From: Acidobacteriota bacterium
GTDB taxonomy: Bacteria; Acidobacteriota; Vicinamibacteria; Vicinamibacterales; UBA2999
Direction: 5' to 3'
DNA: 64,000 nucleotides
NCBI GenBank assembly: GCA_018000455.1
Contig: JAGNJW010000014.1
Location: 62,001-126,000, forward strand
The notes under the pieces: model-generated
Told to the model about the DNA's origin: nothing
Databases searched by the model: none
Seen by the model: the letters and a program-made list of their open reading frames with translations, nothing else
Made by a program: the position numbers and the translations under genes
Part shown: one piece after another, positions 54,634 through 63,835 of the stretch
How the letters are laid out: each line of letters begins with the position of its first letter
How positions within the stretch are numbered: the first letter of the stretch is position 1

Positions 54634-56631
54634 ATGCCACGACGCGCGTGGAGCCCCCACCTCGCGGCCGTGCTCGGTTATGTGTCGGTCGCGGTGGCCT
54701 TCTCGTGGCCGCTCGTCCCCCACATCTCCACGCACCTGACTGGAGACCCCGGCGGCGACACCGGTGTGTATGTCTGGAATCAGTGGGTCTTCCAGCACGA
54801 AGCGTGGACCGCACGCCGCAATCCGCTCACGACCGAAATGATCCTGTCGATGACCGGCCGGCCGGTCGACCTCACCCAGCACAACTACACGCTCTTCGCG
54901 AACCTGCTGGCGGTGCCGCTCGTCGACCTCCTCGGCACGGTTGCCACCTTCAACCTCGTCTACCTCGCCACGGTCGTCCTCACGGCCTGGATGACGTTCG
55001 TGCTGGCCCGCCGTGTCACCGATGGCGCCTCGTTCGAAGCCTGGCTCGCCGGGCTGGCGTTCGCGTGGGGGCCGGTGCTGGTTGCCCGCTCCACCGGGCA
55101 CTTCAGCCTGGTGGCGGCGGCGCCCCTGGCCGCCTTCATCTGGAGTCTGCACCGGGTCGAGCGCTCCGAACGTCTGGGCGACTCGTTGCTGGCCGGCGTG
55201 TCGGTGGCGTGGGCGGCCTCGTGCGACGCCTACTACGCCGTCTACTGCGTGCTGATTGCCTCGATCTACATCACGTCCCGACTGCTGCGCCTCGAATGGC
55301 GGCCGGGTTGGAGAGTCGCCCCCGGACGGTGGCTGCTCGACCTGGCGATCGTGCTGGCCGCCGGACTGGTGCTGGGACTGCTGGCCGGCCGTGGCGGGCG
55401 CTTCGAGATCTTCGGGTTGCCGGTCAGCATTCGCGGACTCCACGGGCCGGTGTTGCTGCTGACGACGCTCGTCATCGCCCGTGTCGGGTTGTACCTGCGG
55501 CCGCGGGTGCTCTCGGCGCGGCTGCCGAGTCTGCGCGCGCTGGGCCTCGGGGCAGCCGGCGCGCTGGCCGGCATGGTCGCGCTCTCGCCCACGCTCTACG
55601 GTGCCGCCCTGCGGATCGCCGATGGGTCCTGGGTCTCGCCTCCGACCTACTGGCGCAGCAGCCCGAGCGGCGTCGATCTACTGGCGCTGGTCGCGCCCAA
55701 TCCGTCCCATCCTCTGATCCGGTGGTTCGGCGGCTCGCAACAAGAGACGGCACCGACCATCTTCGTCGAGTACACGGCGGCCTTAGGTCTGGTCGTGCTC
55801 GCCGTCGTCGCGTTCGGGGCGTGGCGCGCCAGGCTGCGCGCCCCGGGATGGTTCTGGGCGCTCGGGATCTTCGCAGCGTTGTCGCTTGGCCCGTTCGTGC
55901 AGGTGGCTGGCGCCAACACGTTCGTGCCGGGGCCCTGGGCGCTGCTACGCTACCTGCCGGTGGTTGGCCTCACGCGGATGCCCGGCCGCTTCGCAGTGGT
56001 CGCGGCGCTCTGTGCGAGCGTCCTTTTCGCCCTGGCGCTCAAGGCGATCGGCGAGCGCTGGCCCTCTCGACGCCGTCAGTTGCTGGCGGTGGTCGGGCTG
56101 CTGCTCGCCTTCGAGCTGCTGCCCTCACCGCGGCCGCTCTATTCAGCCGACATCCCGGCCATCTACGAGACCATCCGCGCCGATCCGCGCCCGATACGCG
56201 TCCTCGAGTTGCCCGTTGGCGTACGCGACGGTGTCACGTCCGAGGGCAATTTCAGCGCGCGCTATCAGTTCAACCAGACGGCCCACGGCAAGAAGCTCAT
56301 CGGCGGCTATCTGTCGCGGGTGTCGTCGCGGCGGTTCAGAGAGAACCGGCGCTCTCCGACACTGGAGCAGCTCATGGCGCTCAGTGAAGGGCGCACGCTG
56401 ACGCCCGACCAGGTCGATAAGCTCCTGGCGGACGCCCCGGAGTTCGCGGCGCGCGCCCGGATCGGCTGGGTGGTCATCCATCCCTCGCACGCGCCGCCGG
56501 CGCTCGAGGCCCTCGCCATTCGCGCCTTCGATCTCGAGCGCGTGGGTGCCGACGGCGATGCCGTGCTCTACCGGCCCCGCGCCCCGCTGCCCATCGCTCG
56601 AGCCGCGCCCATCGCCCCGGGCGCCAACTGA
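54634..56631 (+). CDS. Large multi-pass membrane protein (glycosyltransferase-like)
   Basis: A 665-residue protein with about 10-12 hydrophobic segments in the first two-thirds and a soluble C-terminal part. Acidic residues in the first extracytoplasmic loop (GDPGGDTGVYVWNQW) resemble the catalytic loop of GT-C-type glycosyltransferases (PMT/ArnT-like), and the later SRVSSRRFRENRRSP segment is in the periplasmic region. I do not recognise the exact family. It precedes the fused membrane spermidine synthase by 53 bases. Confidence 0.65.
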   Translation: MPRRAWSPHLAAVLGYVSVAVAFSWPLVPHISTHLTGDPGGDTGVYVWNQWVFQHEAWTARRNPLTTEMILSMTGRPVDLTQHNYTLFANLLAVPLVDLLGTVATFNLVYLATVVLTAWMTFVLARRVTDGASFEAWLAGLAFAWGPVLVARSTGHFSLVAAAPLAAFIWSLHRVERSERLGDSLLAGVSVAWAASCDAYYAVYCVLIASIYITSRLLRLEWRPGWRVAPGRWLLDLAIVLAAGLVLGLLAGRGGRFEIFGLPVSIRGLHGPVLLLTTLVIARVGLYLRPRVLSARLPSLRALGLGAAGALAGMVALSPTLYGAALRIADGSWVSPPTYWRSSPSGVDLLALVAPNPSHPLIRWFGGSQQETAPTIFVEYTAALGLVVLAVVAFGAWRARLRAPGWFWALGIFAALSLGPFVQVAGANTFVPGPWALLRYLPVVGLTRMPGRFAVVAALCASVLFALALKAIGERWPSRRRQLLAVVGLLLAFELLPSPRPLYSADIPAIYETIRADPRPIRVLELPVGVRDGVTSEGNFSARYQFNQTAHGKKLIGGYLSRVSSRRFRENRRSPTLEQLMALSEGRTLTPDQVDKLLADAPEFAARARIGWVVIHPSHAPPALEALAIRAFDLERVGADGDAVLYRPRAPLPIARAAPIAPGAN

Positions 56632-56671
56632 GCGGACCGGCCGGCCCGCCACGCGCCGCGAAGCGGACTGC

Positions 56672-56677
56672 TACACT
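56672..56677 (+). promoter_or_regulatory. -10-like TACACT close to the spermidine synthase-like start
   Basis: Seven bases before ATG 56685; predicted transcription would start at the first codon. No -35 match. Confidence 0.3.
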
Positions 56678-56684
56678 CCTTGCA

Positions 56685-59600
56685 ATGCCCCCGCGTTGGT
56701 TTCTCCTGGTTTACGCGCTCTCGGGCGGGGCGGCGCTCGTCTACGAGGTGGCCTGGACGCGCCTGCTGACACTGTCGCTCGGGCACGGCGTGGCGGCGGC
56801 GAGCACCGTGCTCGCAGCGTTCATGGGAGGCTTGGCGATCGGGGCGGCCGTGGCCGGTCCGGTGAGCGACCGCCTGCCGCGCGCCCGCGCCATGCGCGTC
56901 TACGCCGGTCTCGAGGTGGCTATCGCCGTGCTGGCGCTGGCCATGCCAGTGGGACTGGCGGCGATGGAGCCGCTCCTGAGCCGCGCCTATGCGGACGGAG
57001 CCGGCGGCGCGGCTTTCCCGCTGCTGCGCCTGCTGACGAGCGTCCTGCTCGTGGCCCTGCCTGCCGTGGCCATGGGTGCCACGTTCCCCGTCGTGGCTCG
57101 CTGGTACGTGCCGGACGCGGCGGCCGCCACGCGCGACGCGGGTGCGTTGTACGCGGCCAACACGGCCGGCGCGGCTGTTGGCGCCCTCGTGACCGGATTC
57201 GTACTGCTGCCAACGCTCGGGCTGCGGGCAACGACCTGGACGGGCGTGGCGCTGAACCTCTTCGTGGCGGTCGTGGCGTGGCGACTGGCCAGTGCGCCCG
57301 CGCCCGGCATCAGCGAGCACGCGACGCCTGCCCCATCAGCGGCGCCCGTCCGTCGTGCAGGCAAGTCCGGTCGTGCGGGGGCGGGCAAAGCAAGCCCTGC
57401 CCTCGTGGCGCGGCCGTGGCTCGCCGCACTCGCCATGGCCACCTCCGGCTTTCTCTCCCTCGGTCTCCAGATCGTGTGGTCGCGCCTGCTGGCGCAGGTC
57501 CTCGGACCGACCACCTACGCCTTCAGCCTCGTGGTCGCCATCTTCATCGTCGGGCTGGCCATCGGCGCACTGGCAGGCCGGCGGCTGGCGGTGCGCGCGC
57601 GCCACCCGGTGAGTGGCCTGTCGGCGGCGATTGGCTTGGCGGTCCTCTTCGCTGCCGCGGCCGTGTGGACCGTCGACGACGGGCTGCGGGCGATGGCAGC
57701 GGTCGTCTCGGCGCCCGACGAGACGTTCGAATCGGTGCTGCTGCGCCAGATGCTGCTCGTGACGGCGTGGCTGCTGCCGCTCGCCGTGGCCCTCGGCTGC
57801 GCCTTCCCCTTCGCCATCCGCACGGGCACCGGCAACGACGACTCGCTCGGCGCCGACCTCGGCCTCATCTACGCGTTCAACACCATCGGCGCCATTGCCG
57901 GCGCGCTGGCGGCGGGGTTCGTCATCATCCCGGCACTCGGCCTGCACGGCAGCCTGCAGGGCCTCGGCGTCGGCGCCGCCGTCGCGGCTCTGGCGGTGCT
58001 CGTGGCCGGCCGGGCCACAGGTGCCGGGCGCGCCGTGGGCCTGGCCGCCGGCGCGGCGGCGCTCGTGGCCAGCGTGGCGTTGCCGCGCTGGGATCAGGCG
58101 CTCTTCACGAGCGGCGCCTACAAGTACGCGTCGGCGATGTCGGGCGACGCGCTGCAGGTGTCGCTGTGGGCCGGGTATCTGGCCTACTACAAGGAAGGCG
58201 CGACCGCGACGGTCGCCGTGCGGCAGGCGGCCGGCACCACGTCGCTCTCCATCGACGGCAAGGTCGACGCGTCGAATGCCGGCGACATGCTCACCCAGCG
58301 CCTCCTGGCGCACGTGCCGCTGCTGCTGCATCCCAATCCGAAGACGGTCGCCGTGTTGGGGCTCGGTAGTGGCGTGACCCTGGGGTCGGCCCTTACGCAT
58401 CCCGTCGAGCGCGCCGACATCCTCGAGATCTCGCCTGAAGTGGTCGAGGCGTCGCGCTTCTTCGAACCCGAGAACGGGGCGGCCTTGCGCGATCCGCGCA
58501 CCCGGCTCATCCTCGGCGACGGCCGCACGCACATCCTGCTCGGCCGGACGCAGTACGACGCCATCATCTCGGAGCCGTCGAACCCCTGGATGGCCGGGAT
58601 CGCGGCGCTCTTCACCCAAGAGTTCTTCGAGGCGGCCAAGGCCCGGCTGACGCCCGGGGGCGTACTCTGCCAGTGGGCCCACACCTACGACATCAGCGGT
58701 GATGACCTGAAGTCGATTGTCGCGACCTTCGCGTCGGTCTTCCCCGACGCCACGCTGTGGCTGGTCGGCGATGGTGACATCCTGCTCATCGGCTCGAACC
58801 AGTCGCTCGTCCCACAAGTGGCAGCCCTGCCGGACCGGCTGGCAGCCCGGACACAGGCGGCAGCAAACCTGGCCGGCGTCGGCGTCAAAGACGCCTTCGC
58901 GCTCATCTCGCTGCTCGTCGCCGAAGGCCCGGGCGTGGCGACCTTCTCGCGCGGAGCGCAGTACCAGACCGACGACCATGCTCCGGTCGAGTTCACCGGC
59001 CCGCGGGCGGTCTTCTCGCGCGGCGGCCCCGACAATTCCGCCGCCCTCAGGGCACTGGCCGCCGAGCAGCCCGTCGCCGTCGCCGTCGAGGCCCGCCGCC
59101 AGGCATCGCCCGCCTCCTGGCGTGACCGCGGCTGGATGCTCTACGAGGCCAGCGCGCCAGCCGCCGCCTGGGCCGACTTCGAGACGGCGGTGCGCCTCGA
59201 TCCACGTGATACCCGGGCGCTCGAGGGCCTGGTGCGCGCGGCAGGGCTGGCCGGTAAGCAGGGCGAGACGCTGCGGGCCCTGCAAAACGCCGCCGCGCCC
59301 CTCGACCACCTGGAGGCGCAGGTGGCGCTCTCGCGGTTCCTGGCCTCAGGCGGCCGGCTCGACGACGCCGCCCAGGTGGCCTTCGCCGCTGCGGAACGCC
59401 AACCGTCGAGCCTGCCGGCGCTCGAGCAGCTGGCGTCGGTGCTGGCCGATGTCGGCGATCGAGAGCGGCTGCTGCCGGTCGTCACCCGGCTACGCACGAT
59501 TGCTCCGACCAGCGACGTCGCGCGTTACTACTCGGCCAGCCTGCTCTTCATGGAAGGCCAGACCGCGCTCGCGATCGGCGAAGCACAGGCCCTGGTGACC

Positions 59601-59873
59601 GCCAGTCCCACCCACGCCAAGGGCTTCAACCTGCTGGGAGCGGCGCTGGCGACGGCCGGCCGGCGCGACGAGGCGCGCGAAGCGCTCCAGGCGTCCCTGA
59701 AGGCCGATGCGCGCGATCCTTCCACCTACACGAACCTGGCGCTCCTGGAACTCGAAGGCGGCAACTCGTCTGCCGGCCTGCAAAGGCTGGCCGAAGCGCT
59801 CACGCTCGATCCACTGGCCACCGCGGCGCGCGACACGTTCGAGCGCGAACTCGCCAAGCGACCTCGTCACTGA
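56685..59873 (+). CDS. Fused membrane/spermidine synthase-like protein with C-terminal TPR repeats
   Basis: A 1062-residue fusion. Residues ~1-470 hold about 14 membrane helices in an MFS-like layout. A soluble aminopropyltransferase-like Rossmann domain follows: VAVLGLGSGVTLGSAL (~558-573), ILGDGRTHIL and IISEPSNPWMAGIAALFTQEFF. The last ~250 residues carry TPR-like repeats (for example AQVAFAAAERQPSSLPALEQLA and NLLGAALATAGRRDEAREAL). Such fused MFS/spermidine synthases are common in Acidobacteriota, Myxococcota and Planctomycetes; their real substrate is not known. Confidence 0.85.
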   Translation: MPPRWFLLVYALSGGAALVYEVAWTRLLTLSLGHGVAAASTVLAAFMGGLAIGAAVAGPVSDRLPRARAMRVYAGLEVAIAVLALAMPVGLAAMEPLLSRAYADGAGGAAFPLLRLLTSVLLVALPAVAMGATFPVVARWYVPDAAAATRDAGALYAANTAGAAVGALVTGFVLLPTLGLRATTWTGVALNLFVAVVAWRLASAPAPGISEHATPAPSAAPVRRAGKSGRAGAGKASPALVARPWLAALAMATSGFLSLGLQIVWSRLLAQVLGPTTYAFSLVVAIFIVGLAIGALAGRRLAVRARHPVSGLSAAIGLAVLFAAAAVWTVDDGLRAMAAVVSAPDETFESVLLRQMLLVTAWLLPLAVALGCAFPFAIRTGTGNDDSLGADLGLIYAFNTIGAIAGALAAGFVIIPALGLHGSLQGLGVGAAVAALAVLVAGRATGAGRAVGLAAGAAALVASVALPRWDQALFTSGAYKYASAMSGDALQVSLWAGYLAYYKEGATATVAVRQAAGTTSLSIDGKVDASNAGDMLTQRLLAHVPLLLHPNPKTVAVLGLGSGVTLGSALTHPVERADILEISPEVVEASRFFEPENGAALRDPRTRLILGDGRTHILLGRTQYDAIISEPSNPWMAGIAALFTQEFFEAAKARLTPGGVLCQWAHTYDISGDDLKSIVATFASVFPDATLWLVGDGDILLIGSNQSLVPQVAALPDRLAARTQAAANLAGVGVKDAFALISLLVAEGPGVATFSRGAQYQTDDHAPVEFTGPRAVFSRGGPDNSAALRALAAEQPVAVAVEARRQASPASWRDRGWMLYEASAPAAAWADFETAVRLDPRDTRALEGLVRAAGLAGKQGETLRALQNAAAPLDHLEAQVALSRFLASGGRLDDAAQVAFAAAERQPSSLPALEQLASVLADVGDRERLLPVVTRLRTIAPTSDVARYYSASLLFMEGQTALAIGEAQALVTASPTHAKGFNLLGAALATAGRRDEAREALQASLKADARDPSTYTNLALLELEGGNSSAGLQRLAEALTLDPLATAARDTFERELAKRPRH

Positions 59874-60104
59874 CGCGTCGCGCGGCCGACACGCCCCATC
59901 CAAATCGACGAATACGGATCCAGAAGGGCGTCGCGCCAGAGGATTCATCTGGCCCGCTGTTTGGCCGATTCCTGACGTACGGTGTGACGAATTGCGACCA
60001 GATTCGATACGCCGTGAGGCGACTGATGCCGGAATCGCGCCTTAGAGACTAGCAGCGCGCCGGGCACGGAACTTGCGAGAGGCGCTGACGGGGAGAGCGT
60101 GAAC

Positions 60105-60326
60105 ATGAGTGTCGTGAAACTCCTGGGGTTCGGCACGATGCCTTGCGGCTGTGTCATCGGTCGCTACCGCGACGTGGCCAGCACTCGCGAGGTGGTCTAC
60201 GTCGAGGAGAAGGGCCCGCAGTGCGCCAGTGCCTCGCACCGGCAGAACCACACGATTTCCGCGCACCGTGACGGCCGGCCGGCCGAGATCTACCCCGCCG
60301 CCGTCGCCGCGATGCGCGCGTCGTAA
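60105..60326 (+). CDS. Small Cys/His-containing protein of unknown function
   Basis: A 73-residue protein. It starts MSVVKLLGFGTMPCGC, then VIGRYRDVASTREVVYVEEKG, then QCASASHRQNHTI, so it carries a CGC pair and a later C-x4-H-x3-H, a pattern that could bind zinc. GGAG lies nine bases upstream of ATG 60105 (a GTG at 60099 is also possible). I do not recognise the family. It lies between the spermidine synthase-like gene (231-base gap) and the DNA methyltransferase (69-base gap). The gap before it has no clear feature. Confidence 0.6.
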   Translation: MSVVKLLGFGTMPCGCVIGRYRDVASTREVVYVEEKGPQCASASHRQNHTISAHRDGRPAEIYPAAVAAMRAS

Positions 60327-60381
60327 GGCGTTCCAGCATCGGCGCCCGCGGGCGCCGCTGTACTCTGCCGCGCGAAGGCGG

Positions 60382-60387
60382 TACAAT
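60382..60387 (+). promoter_or_regulatory. -10-like TACAAT close to the methyltransferase start
   Basis: TACAAT ends eight bases before the GTG at 60396. If used, the methyltransferase message would be leaderless. Confidence 0.35.
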
Positions 60388-60395
60388 CCGCGCGC

Positions 60396-61295
60396 GTGCC
60401 CATCCGCGTTCCCCGCCCCTACGACACCGTCCAGGCTGGACGGGCCACGATTAAGTTCTTCCTTGGCGACTGTCTCGACGTACTCCCGGCCCTTCCCGAG
60501 CACCGCATCGACGTCGTCGTCACGTCCCCCCCGTACAACCTCGGCGTCCGCTATCGCACCTACGACGACGGCCAGCCGCGCCACGAGTACTTGGAATGGA
60601 CGGGCCGGTGGGTGGCGGCGGTGGCCCGCGTCCTGACCGCCCAGGGGTCGCTGTTCCTCAATGTCGGCGCCAAGCCGACCGACCCGTGGACGGCGCTCGA
60701 CGTGGCCCAGTCGGTCAGGCCGCACCTCCACCTCCAGAACATCATCCACTGGGTGAAGTCGATCGCCATCGAGCGCGACGCGGCGGGCGGCCGGGCCGGC
60801 CTGACCGACGACCTGGCGGTGGGCCACTACAAGCCCATCAACTCCGCGAGGTTCCTGAACGACTGCCACGAATTCCTGTTCCACTTCACGCCTCAGGGCA
60901 CGACCCGGCTCGACCGCCTCGCGCTCGGCGTGAAGTACCAGGACCCGTCGAACGTCGGGCGCTGGCGTGGCGCCTCCGGCGGCCGGCGCTGCCGGGGCAA
61001 CACGTGGTTCGTGCCCTACGAGACCATCCAGAACCGCGACAAGGACCGCCCGCATCCGGCCACCTTCCCGCCCCGCCTCCCGGAGTACTGCCTCCGGCTC
61101 CATGGACTCGCCGAGCCGCTCACCGTGGCCGACCCCTTCCTCGGGCTCGGCTCGACGATGGTGGCGTGCGCACGGCTCGGCGTCGACGGGATCGGCATCG
61201 AGCTCGACGAGCACTACCTGAAGGAGGCCATTGCCCGCGTGCGGGCGGCGGCCGATCGACCGGCCGCGCGGCGCGGCCGTCGCTCTGCGGTATAG
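60396..61295 (+). CDS. DNA methyltransferase (N4-cytosine or N6-adenine, beta-type order)
   Basis: A 299-residue SAM-dependent DNA methyltransferase. Catalytic motif IV TSPPYNLG is near the N-terminus (43-50) and the SAM-binding motif I, DPFLGLGSTMVACARLG, near residue 245; this IV-then-I order with the recognition domain between is the beta class. SPPY often means N4-cytosine, but N6-adenine is not excluded. No restriction enzyme is beside it, so it may be an orphan regulatory methylase. GTG 60396 is the start. Confidence 0.9.
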   Translation: MPIRVPRPYDTVQAGRATIKFFLGDCLDVLPALPEHRIDVVVTSPPYNLGVRYRTYDDGQPRHEYLEWTGRWVAAVARVLTAQGSLFLNVGAKPTDPWTALDVAQSVRPHLHLQNIIHWVKSIAIERDAAGGRAGLTDDLAVGHYKPINSARFLNDCHEFLFHFTPQGTTRLDRLALGVKYQDPSNVGRWRGASGGRRCRGNTWFVPYETIQNRDKDRPHPATFPPRLPEYCLRLHGLAEPLTVADPFLGLGSTMVACARLGVDGIGIELDEHYLKEAIARVRAAADRPAARRGRRSAV

Positions 61296-61326
61296 CCTCG
61301 TTGTCCCGGTAGCGGGGCAACGAGGC
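61295..61326 (+). terminator. Strong stem-loop after the methyltransferase gene
   Basis: GCCTCGTTGTCCCG, GTAG loop, CGGGGCAACGAGGC: a 14-base stem with one G-U pair that begins in the stop codon. There is no U-run, so it may work as a transcript end or 3' protector. Confidence 0.6.
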
Positions 61327-61535
61327 GAGCATCTCTGGAACAGATGAGGGTCACGCGGCGCGATCTGGCTGCAAGACGCGCTGGATCCGACAGTCGCGTT
61401 CGGCGTCTGCTCGCTTTTCAAGAAGAAGTGACGGCGTGGCGGCCGAGCCGTCGCGGTTCAGAACGTCGCTGCGAACAGTGCGACCTGCATTCCTCGCGGC
61501 GCCCGATCGGCCTAGATCCATCTGACTTCTGCATG

Positions 61536-61560
61536 TATACTCACGGCGCAGGGGCGCCGT
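61536..61560 (+). promoter_or_regulatory. -10 box and hairpin touching the LysR start codon
   Basis: TATACT at 61536-61541 is followed by ACGGCGC-AGGG-GCGCCGT (61543-61560), a perfect seven-base stem with a four-base loop that ends exactly before the TTG start. The stem covers the place where a Shine-Dalgarno should be. Confidence 0.45.
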
Positions 61561-62463
61561 TTGGACCTACGCCAGCTCGAAATCATTCGCGCTATCGCTG
61601 AGACCGGCTCGTTCACCGCCGCTGGACACAAGCTGCACGTCTCGCAGTCGGCCATCAGCCGCCAGATCCTGCTGCTCGAGGACGAGCTGAAGACGCCGGT
61701 CTTCCTGCGTATCGGCCGTCGCATCCGCATCACCCCGTGCGGCGAGGCCCTGCTGCAGCTCAGCCACCGCGTCTTCCAGGACCTGACGGACACGGTCGCT
61801 GGGATCAGCGACAGCCAGGAGACGCTACGGGGCACGGTGCGCATCCTGGGCGGCATGACCGTGTGTCTCTACGTCTTCCCCACCCTGCTCTCGGAACTGA
61901 CGCGCCAGCACCCCGCGGTCGAGGTCAAGATCATGAGCGACAGCACGGAGCGCTGCGTGCAGCACCTGCGAGCCGGCACTGGCGATATCGCCATGCTGAC
62001 GCTGCCGATCAAGGACGCCGACATGGTGACGGTGCCGGTGCTGCAGGAAGAGCTGCTCGTCGTGACCTCGGCCAAGCATCCGCTGACTCGAAAGCGTAAG
62101 GTCAACGCGCAGGACCTGGCGTCGCAGCCGTTCGTGCTCTTCGAGTCGGGCTCGAACACGCGCCGCGTCGTCGACGAGTTCTTCGCCTCGGCGGGCATCG
62201 AGCCGCGCATCGTGATGGAGACCGAGAACGTGGAGATCCTGAAAGCGCTCGTGCGCCATGGTCTCGGCATCACGATCGCGTCGTACCAGTCGGTGGCGCG
62301 CGACGTGGCCAGCGGCCACCTCTACTGCGCGCGCATCGACGGCCGTCCACTCGTTCGTGAGACCGGCTGGGTCTACCCGAAGATGAGCCGCACGCCCCGC
62401 GCCGTCGACGAAGTGATCAAGGCGTTCGAGAAGGTCCGGCCGCGCCTGCGGCTGACGCCCTAG
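61561..62463 (+). CDS. LysR-family transcriptional regulator
   Basis: A 300-residue LysR regulator. The winged helix-turn-helix is MDLRQLEIIRAIAETGSFTAAGHKLHVSQSAISRQILLLEDEL (residues 1-45); an effector-binding domain follows (from ~90) with VRILGGMTVCLYVFPTLL and ENVEILKALVRHGLGITI. The start is TTG 61561; there is no ATG/GTG in frame close by. Its stop overlaps the convergent aminotransferase stop by four bases (CTAG). Its targets may include that gene, but LysR targets are usually divergent, so this is weak. Confidence 0.9.
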   Translation: MDLRQLEIIRAIAETGSFTAAGHKLHVSQSAISRQILLLEDELKTPVFLRIGRRIRITPCGEALLQLSHRVFQDLTDTVAGISDSQETLRGTVRILGGMTVCLYVFPTLLSELTRQHPAVEVKIMSDSTERCVQHLRAGTGDIAMLTLPIKDADMVTVPVLQEELLVVTSAKHPLTRKRKVNAQDLASQPFVLFESGSNTRRVVDEFFASAGIEPRIVMETENVEILKALVRHGLGITIASYQSVARDVASGHLYCARIDGRPLVRETGWVYPKMSRTPRAVDEVIKAFEKVRPRLRLTP

Positions 62464-63659
62464 CCGACCGACGCCGGAGCGCCGGCTTGCGCGAGCACGC
62501 GGCCGAGCGTCGCCACCGCCTCGTCGATCTCGGTCGTGCTCAGCGTGACGAAGCTGAGGCGCATCGTCCGCACGTCCGGCGACGCCGTATAGAACGGCGC
62601 GCCCGGAACGAACGCCACGCCAGCCTCGATGGCCTTGTCGAGCAGCAGCATGGTGTCGAACCCCTCGGGTAGCCGGACCCAGAAGAACATGCCGCCGTGC
62701 GGCAGCTGGTAGGTCGTGCCGGTCGGCATGTGGGTGGCCAGCGCCGCCGCCATCGCGTCGCGCTGACGGCGGTAGCGAGCGCGGATCGTCGGCACGTGGG
62801 TGTCGAGGAAGCCGTCCTTGATGACCTCGTACACGACCCGCTGATTGAAGCCGGGTGTGTGCAGGTCAGCGGCCTGCTTGGCCGTCAGGAGGCGTGTGTA
62901 GAGCGATGGCGGCGCCACCAGGAAGCCGAGACGGAAGCCCGGCGTGAGCACTTTCGAGAACGACCCGAGATAGACGGCGCCCTCGGGCCAGCGCGAGGTC
63001 ATCGAGGGCGGCGGCGCGGCCTCGAACCACAGGTCGCCATACGGGTTGTCCTCGACGATCGGCACACCGGCCGACTGCGCCGCCCCGACGACCGCCTCAC
63101 GCCGGACATCCGAGATCTGCCCGCCGGTCGGATTCTGGAAATTCGGCAGCAGGTAGGCGAACCGCGTGCCCGGCGCTCTGGTAGCCAGCGCGGTGATCGA
63201 CGCTGCCGTCGGACCCTCGGCATCACTGTCGAGGCTGACGAACGACGGCTCGTAGGGCACGAACGCCTGGAGCGCACCGAGATAGGTGGGCGCCTCGACC
63301 GCCACCGGCGCGCCGGCGTCGATGAACACCTTGCCGACCAGATCGAGCCCCTGCTGGGAGCCCGTCGTGATGAGCACCTGGTCGGTCGCGACCTGGTAGC
63401 CCGGGCGCGACAGCGTCGTGGCCACCCACTCGCGCAGCGGCCCGAAGCCTTCACTGGCGGCATACTGCAGGGCGGCCTTCGGCTGCTGGGTGAGCACGGT
63501 GTCACAGGCCGCGCGAATGGCTTCGACGGGGAAGGTCTCGGGCGACGGCAACCCGCCGGCCATCGACTTGACGCCAGGGCGCTCGGCCACCTTCAGGATC
63601 TCGCGCAGGATGGACGGATGCATGCGCTTGCAACGACGGGCCGGAGTCCAGACGCTCAT
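62460..63659 (-). CDS. Fold-type I PLP aminotransferase (LysN/2-aminoadipate type)
   Basis: A 399-residue aminotransferase. It shows MAGGLPSPETFP, TTGSQQGLDL, PNFQNPTGG, EDNPYGDLWF and the PLP-lysine motif GSFSKVLTPGFRLGF. These fit the MocR-like/2-aminoadipate transaminase subgroup (LysN, AAT-like) without the DNA-binding domain. It may act on 2-aminoadipate, kynurenine or branched/aromatic amino acids. ATG 63659 was used. On the minus strand CATAAT lies near 63684. Confidence 0.88.
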   Translation of the reverse strand: MSVWTPARRCKRMHPSILREILKVAERPGVKSMAGGLPSPETFPVEAIRAACDTVLTQQPKAALQYAASEGFGPLREWVATTLSRPGYQVATDQVLITTGSQQGLDLVGKVFIDAGAPVAVEAPTYLGALQAFVPYEPSFVSLDSDAEGPTAASITALATRAPGTRFAYLLPNFQNPTGGQISDVRREAVVGAAQSAGVPIVEDNPYGDLWFEAAPPPSMTSRWPEGAVYLGSFSKVLTPGFRLGFLVAPPSLYTRLLTAKQAADLHTPGFNQRVVYEVIKDGFLDTHVPTIRARYRRQRDAMAAALATHMPTGTTYQLPHGGMFFWVRLPEGFDTMLLLDKAIEAGVAFVPGAPFYTASPDVRTMRLSFVTLSTTEIDEAVATLGRVLAQAGAPASVG

Positions 63660-63835
63660 CTTCAGGTGCCTCGCAGGGTGCGTCGATTATGCCGCGCCGG
63701 CGCCGCCAGCTCCAACCGCGGCCGGCCGGCACCGCCCACCATGCACCAACCACATCGGTGCAATTCGATCATTCTATTTCGCAACTGGATGGCCGGCCGC
63801 TAGCATTGCCTCCGTCCTTCCTGGAGATTCAGCCC

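Noticed and set aside
54609..56387. Open frame of 592 codons overlapping the membrane protein gene in another frame
   Set aside because: Arg/Ala-rich shadow; the chosen frame has hydrophobic helices and a coherent end.
57336..59309. Open frame of 657 codons opposite the spermidine synthase-like gene
   Set aside because: Arg/Gly/His-rich with no motif; the plus strand carries clear conserved motifs.
59945..60157. 70-codon frame on the minus strand across the start of the small Cys/His gene
   Set aside because: Opposite to a frame with a good ribosome site; no domain.
61344..61601. 85-codon frame between the methyltransferase and LysR genes
   Set aside because: It runs into the LysR coding region in another frame and lacks a ribosome site; the gap contains hairpin and promoter features instead.
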